Below are positions 61,201 to 64,000 of a stretch of 64,000 nt of DNA, piece by piece. The notes below the pieces were generated by a model. The model ran no database searches, was not told where the DNA came from, and saw only the letters and a list, made by a program, of their open reading frames with translations. The stretch is from Rotaria sp. Silwood1 (Eukaryota; Rotifera; Eurotatoria; Philodinida; Philodinidae): the NCBI GenBank assembly GCA_905250075.1, contig CAJNOP010000036.1, positions 1,250,392 to 1,314,391 of the forward strand, given 5' to 3'. Position 1 is the first letter of the stretch, and each line of letters begins with the position of its first letter. Made by a program: the position numbers and the translations under genes.

Positions 61201-62210
61201 ATAACATAAACGTATTTGTCTTATTTTTTTTTTGTACTAAGCTTTTATCTTAATTAGAAAAAAAAAAAGTTCTTTTATTCATTTAAACAATAAAAGAATC
61301 AAAAATATTTATATTTTTGTTTTTGAAAATATTAAAACTACAATATTCAAATGTAAATAGTTTTAATTGTTGTTTTTTTTTTTTCTTCTCCGAAATAATT
61401 TTATTCTGAACAAAAACAAAAAAAGAAACAAAGATTTTATGATAAAAATAGATTAACAAGAATATTACCATAGAAATTTGATGATATTTCTTTTGAATCT
61501 ACTCAATTTTTCTTAATAATCTTTATGAATAAACTAGTATCAATCTATTTATTTTATTATGAAACACAAAAACATATTTCTTCATATTCAATATAGAATT
61601 TAATATCATTGAATAGAAGTTGTTTTCATGTGAATGATAGAAGGATTGGTCTATTTTTCTTATTTAAAAACATTTTCACATAAATAAAAGGTTTCCTGTT
61701 GTTTAATAATCATATTTAAAATTTCTATGATAAATATTAATGACAGACTTTATCAAGTGTACTTATATTAAAAAAAAGGCATGTTGTCAAAAATTATACG
61801 GAACGTTTCTTTAATAATATGGCAGAGATATTCTTATTAAACAACATGACATTATTCAAAATCAAGGAAATTGGTTATTAGCTTGAGGAAGTTGTTCACC
61901 TTCATATAGACACAAGTACTCAATTCTAACAGCTTCTACACTTGACTTCATTTACTTCAATTTTTTTAATTAGAGTTCATTTCATTGAATACCTATTCAT
62001 AAATAAGCTTCTTTTTTTTTTTTTTCTTTTTTGACGGGTTTTATTTAAACCGGGTCTCGTCTTGATTTATTGTCTCCTTTGTTTTTTTTGAAAAATATAC
62101 AGACAATTACCGAAAAAAAAAACACATAATGATGAATTCCAGCTTTTTTTACTTTCTACAAAACAAAATACAATTCGATCAATTCTTTTTCGTTCGTCAT
62201 TTTATAATAA
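55234..62210. other. 7-kb region without recognised genes
   Basis: Very AT-rich, with a GA tract at about 55254-55270 just upstream of the VanX-like start. A patch at about 56700-57050 is less AT-rich and contains a 12-bp inverted pair (acactgttgtaa near 56938 and its complement near 57036), perhaps an element remnant. No reading frame over 70 codons is convincing and no RNA gene was recognised. Confidence 0.45.
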
Positions 62211-63706
62211 TTAATGTTGTTCTTTGTTTAATGTATGCCACATGGAAAATGATTCTCGAATTTTAAATTGTTGCCAATGAATAGTACCACTACCAGAACA
62301 ATATAATGGTGATCCAAGTTTAACATGAGCTATACATTTATATTCATTTGTATTATTTGAATTTGAATATAAATTTAACATAATCATTAATCGATCAAGA
62401 TTATTTGAATTATATGTTAAAATATCAAGATCATGTTCTTCATGAATATTTAAACTTGAAGATTTTAATCGATAAAATTTTGTTTGATATTTTGATAATG
62501 GTCGATGACGATCAAGAAGAATTACTTGTAAATAAAATTTTGCATCTAAAAGAAAGATTTTTAATATTATTCATATAAAAAAAAATATAAGAAAAGATTA
62601 ATTAAAAAAAAATACTAACCAAGTTTTTTTTGATCAATTTTTAAACCTTTTATTCGTTGTAAATCAATATGTATATGTTGATCATCATTTTTTTCAAGAG
62701 AAATATATAATTCAACTGATGACTAAAATTAAAAAAAAATAAAATATTAAATAAATAAATAATTTTTATTTACTGATTTAATTTTTTCAATTGCATGAAT
62801 AAAATCAACTGGATTTTCTTTTTCAAATTTATGTATTTCATTAAAATTAATTTTTCCAATTTGACCAATATGTATGGCTTTTTTTGTTTGATCTTTTCCA
62901 TTGATTGTCATTGTTAAACTTCGTTCATTAAGTTTTTCAAATGGAATATTTGAAAATAAAAGAAAAAGTTGATTATTTTCATCTCCAAATATTATTTCAT
63001 TTTCTATAGTTCTTTTTATTTGAATAGATTTTTCTTTTCCATCAGGAATTAATTTAACTTTAATAGTTAATTGTTGAAGATGTATATTTGATGGTAATGA
63101 TTGTATTGAATGAAATTGAATTTTAATTTGTGCATTTTTTAAATAGATTATAGAAAATGAAAGTAGACATGGTGGTAATGGTAAATCATTTGTTGTTATT
63201 AAACTTTCTGTTGGTTGAATTATGTTATTACATACAGCAACAGATCGACGTCGATATTTATTATTATTATTAGAATTATTTGTTGGAAGAGAAAATGGAA
63301 TTAATGCCATTTGATTTTGATCAACAATTGAAACTTGTCTCCAATTAGAATTACGTGGCCGATGAAATGGAATTAAATTTGTTACCATACTAACTGAACG
63401 TGTTTGTGGTATTGATGGATTAATTGATTCAATTAAATTATTTTCATCATTATCATTTATTGTTGATGATGAACGATCACTTTTATTACTTGATACACTT
63501 GTACGAATTGAAGAAATTGGATTTAATATTTTTGGTTTTATACTAAATGATGGTCCTGAAGTATATTTTATTAAACATGATTGTCCATTTAATGATGACA
63601 TTGATGATGATTTATAATTTTCTCGATTACGCATAAATACATAAAAAATTAATGTTGAGACGAGACACACGGTCACTATAATACCAAATAAAACGGATAA
63701 AATCAT
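62211..63706 (-). CDS. Membrane-anchored tandem-C2 (synaptotagmin-like) protein
   Basis: Three exons on the minus strand, 62774-63706, 62620-62722 and 62211-62545, give 456 residues. Residues 4-25 are a membrane segment near the N-terminus, followed by a basic stop (RNREN) and a Ser/Asn-rich linker (about 30-180). Two C2-like beta-sandwich domains follow, at about 183-305 and 311-450. The second ends with IHWQQF...SFSMWHTL, matching the W-H-x-L end of synaptotagmin C2B. Acidic residues that bind Ca2+ in the C2 loops are mostly absent (for example TINGKDQTKK where D-x-D is usual), so it is probably Ca2+-independent, like several synaptotagmin-related proteins in membrane traffic. The ATG at 63706 directly precedes the membrane segment. 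Which synaptotagmin class it belongs to cannot be said. Confidence 0.78.
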
Positions 63707-64000
63707 CTTGCTTCGTTCTTTTTGTGTTTTTTTTTACTACTGTTTATGTTAAATTAGAAAAGTATAATATCTAAAAAAAAGAGCAAAGAGATAAATCAAT
63801 ACTTGTTCTCTTTCTTTTTTTTTTATTTTTTATTAATAACAATTCAATTTTCTATAAATCATCAAATAAAGAATATACTCACATAATCAATGAATAGATC
63901 TTGACTTAAGTGATTATTATAGAAGATTCGTTTGGTTTTGAACGAGAAAATATAATAAATATTTTCTATTTTTCATCTTTATAATACAACAAAATAAAAA
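63707..64000. other. Upstream flank of the C2 gene
   Basis: AT-rich sequence likely containing the promoter and leader of the C2-domain gene. No motif was recognised. Confidence 0.4.

Noticed and set aside
1..64000. CRISPR arrays, bacterial operons and rRNA genes
   Set aside because: No spaced direct repeats, ribosome-binding-site pattern or rRNA sequence was seen; introns and gene families show this is animal nuclear DNA.

Overview
The window looks like nuclear DNA of a bdelloid rotifer, probably Rotaria-like. It is very AT-rich. Its genes carry many short introns of about 50-75 bp with GT/AG ends and T-rich 3' ends. It contains an intronless gene for an R-S-E ADP-ribosyltransferase fused to TPRs, a type often seen in bdelloids, and an intronless VanX-type D-Ala-D-Ala dipeptidase that looks bacterial in origin. 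Animal-only families (nuclear receptor, C/EBP-like bZIP, canopy, synaptotagmin-like C2, NUDT9-type domain) fix it as metazoan. The species assignment is inference; no rRNA, tRNA or spliced-leader gene was seen.

Layout. 0-1.5 kb: 5' part of a histidine acid phosphatase and a secreted two-apple-domain protein, both on the minus strand. 1.5-15.9 kb: gene-poor, with three fold-back or inverted-repeat elements (3.4-4.1, 5.75-6.03 and 13.3-14.1 kb). 15.9-17.8 kb: three-exon nuclear hormone receptor (+). 19.8-20.0 kb: a piggyBac-like MITE with TTAA ends. 20.3-21.4 kb: PhyH-family Fe(II)/2-oxoglutarate dioxygenase (+). 22.1-23.0 kb: glycine-rich EF-hand protein (-). 23-30 kb: no convincing gene. 30.1-37.1 kb: a 14-exon gene (+) joining about 850 residues of modular coiled coil to a C-terminal NUDT9-type ADP-ribose-binding domain whose Nudix box is lost; its introns hold a fold-back element and a retroelement fragment. 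37-44 kb: simple repeats and one doubtful two-exon gene. 44.2-47.2 kb: canopy-like ER protein and C/EBP-like bZIP in tandem (-), 77 bp apart. 47.3-48.2 kb: small membrane protein (+) running into a 100-N assembly gap. 48.6-55.2 kb, all minus: ART-TPR protein, GNAT acetyltransferase with a Ras-like CaaX tail, and the VanX-like dipeptidase. 55-62 kb: no gene recognised. 62.2-63.7 kb: membrane-anchored tandem-C2 protein (-).

The most notable objects are the coiled-coil/NUDT9-type fusion with a degenerate Nudix box, the GNAT enzyme with a polybasic prenylation tail, the ART-TPR protein and the membrane-anchored VanX-like enzyme. The ART (which could make ADP-ribose adducts) and the NUDT9-type protein (which could bind ADP-ribose) lie about 11 kb apart. 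A functional link between them is only a hypothesis. All exon models were assembled by eye from GT/AG sites and checked by reading-frame arithmetic; none is confirmed by transcripts.
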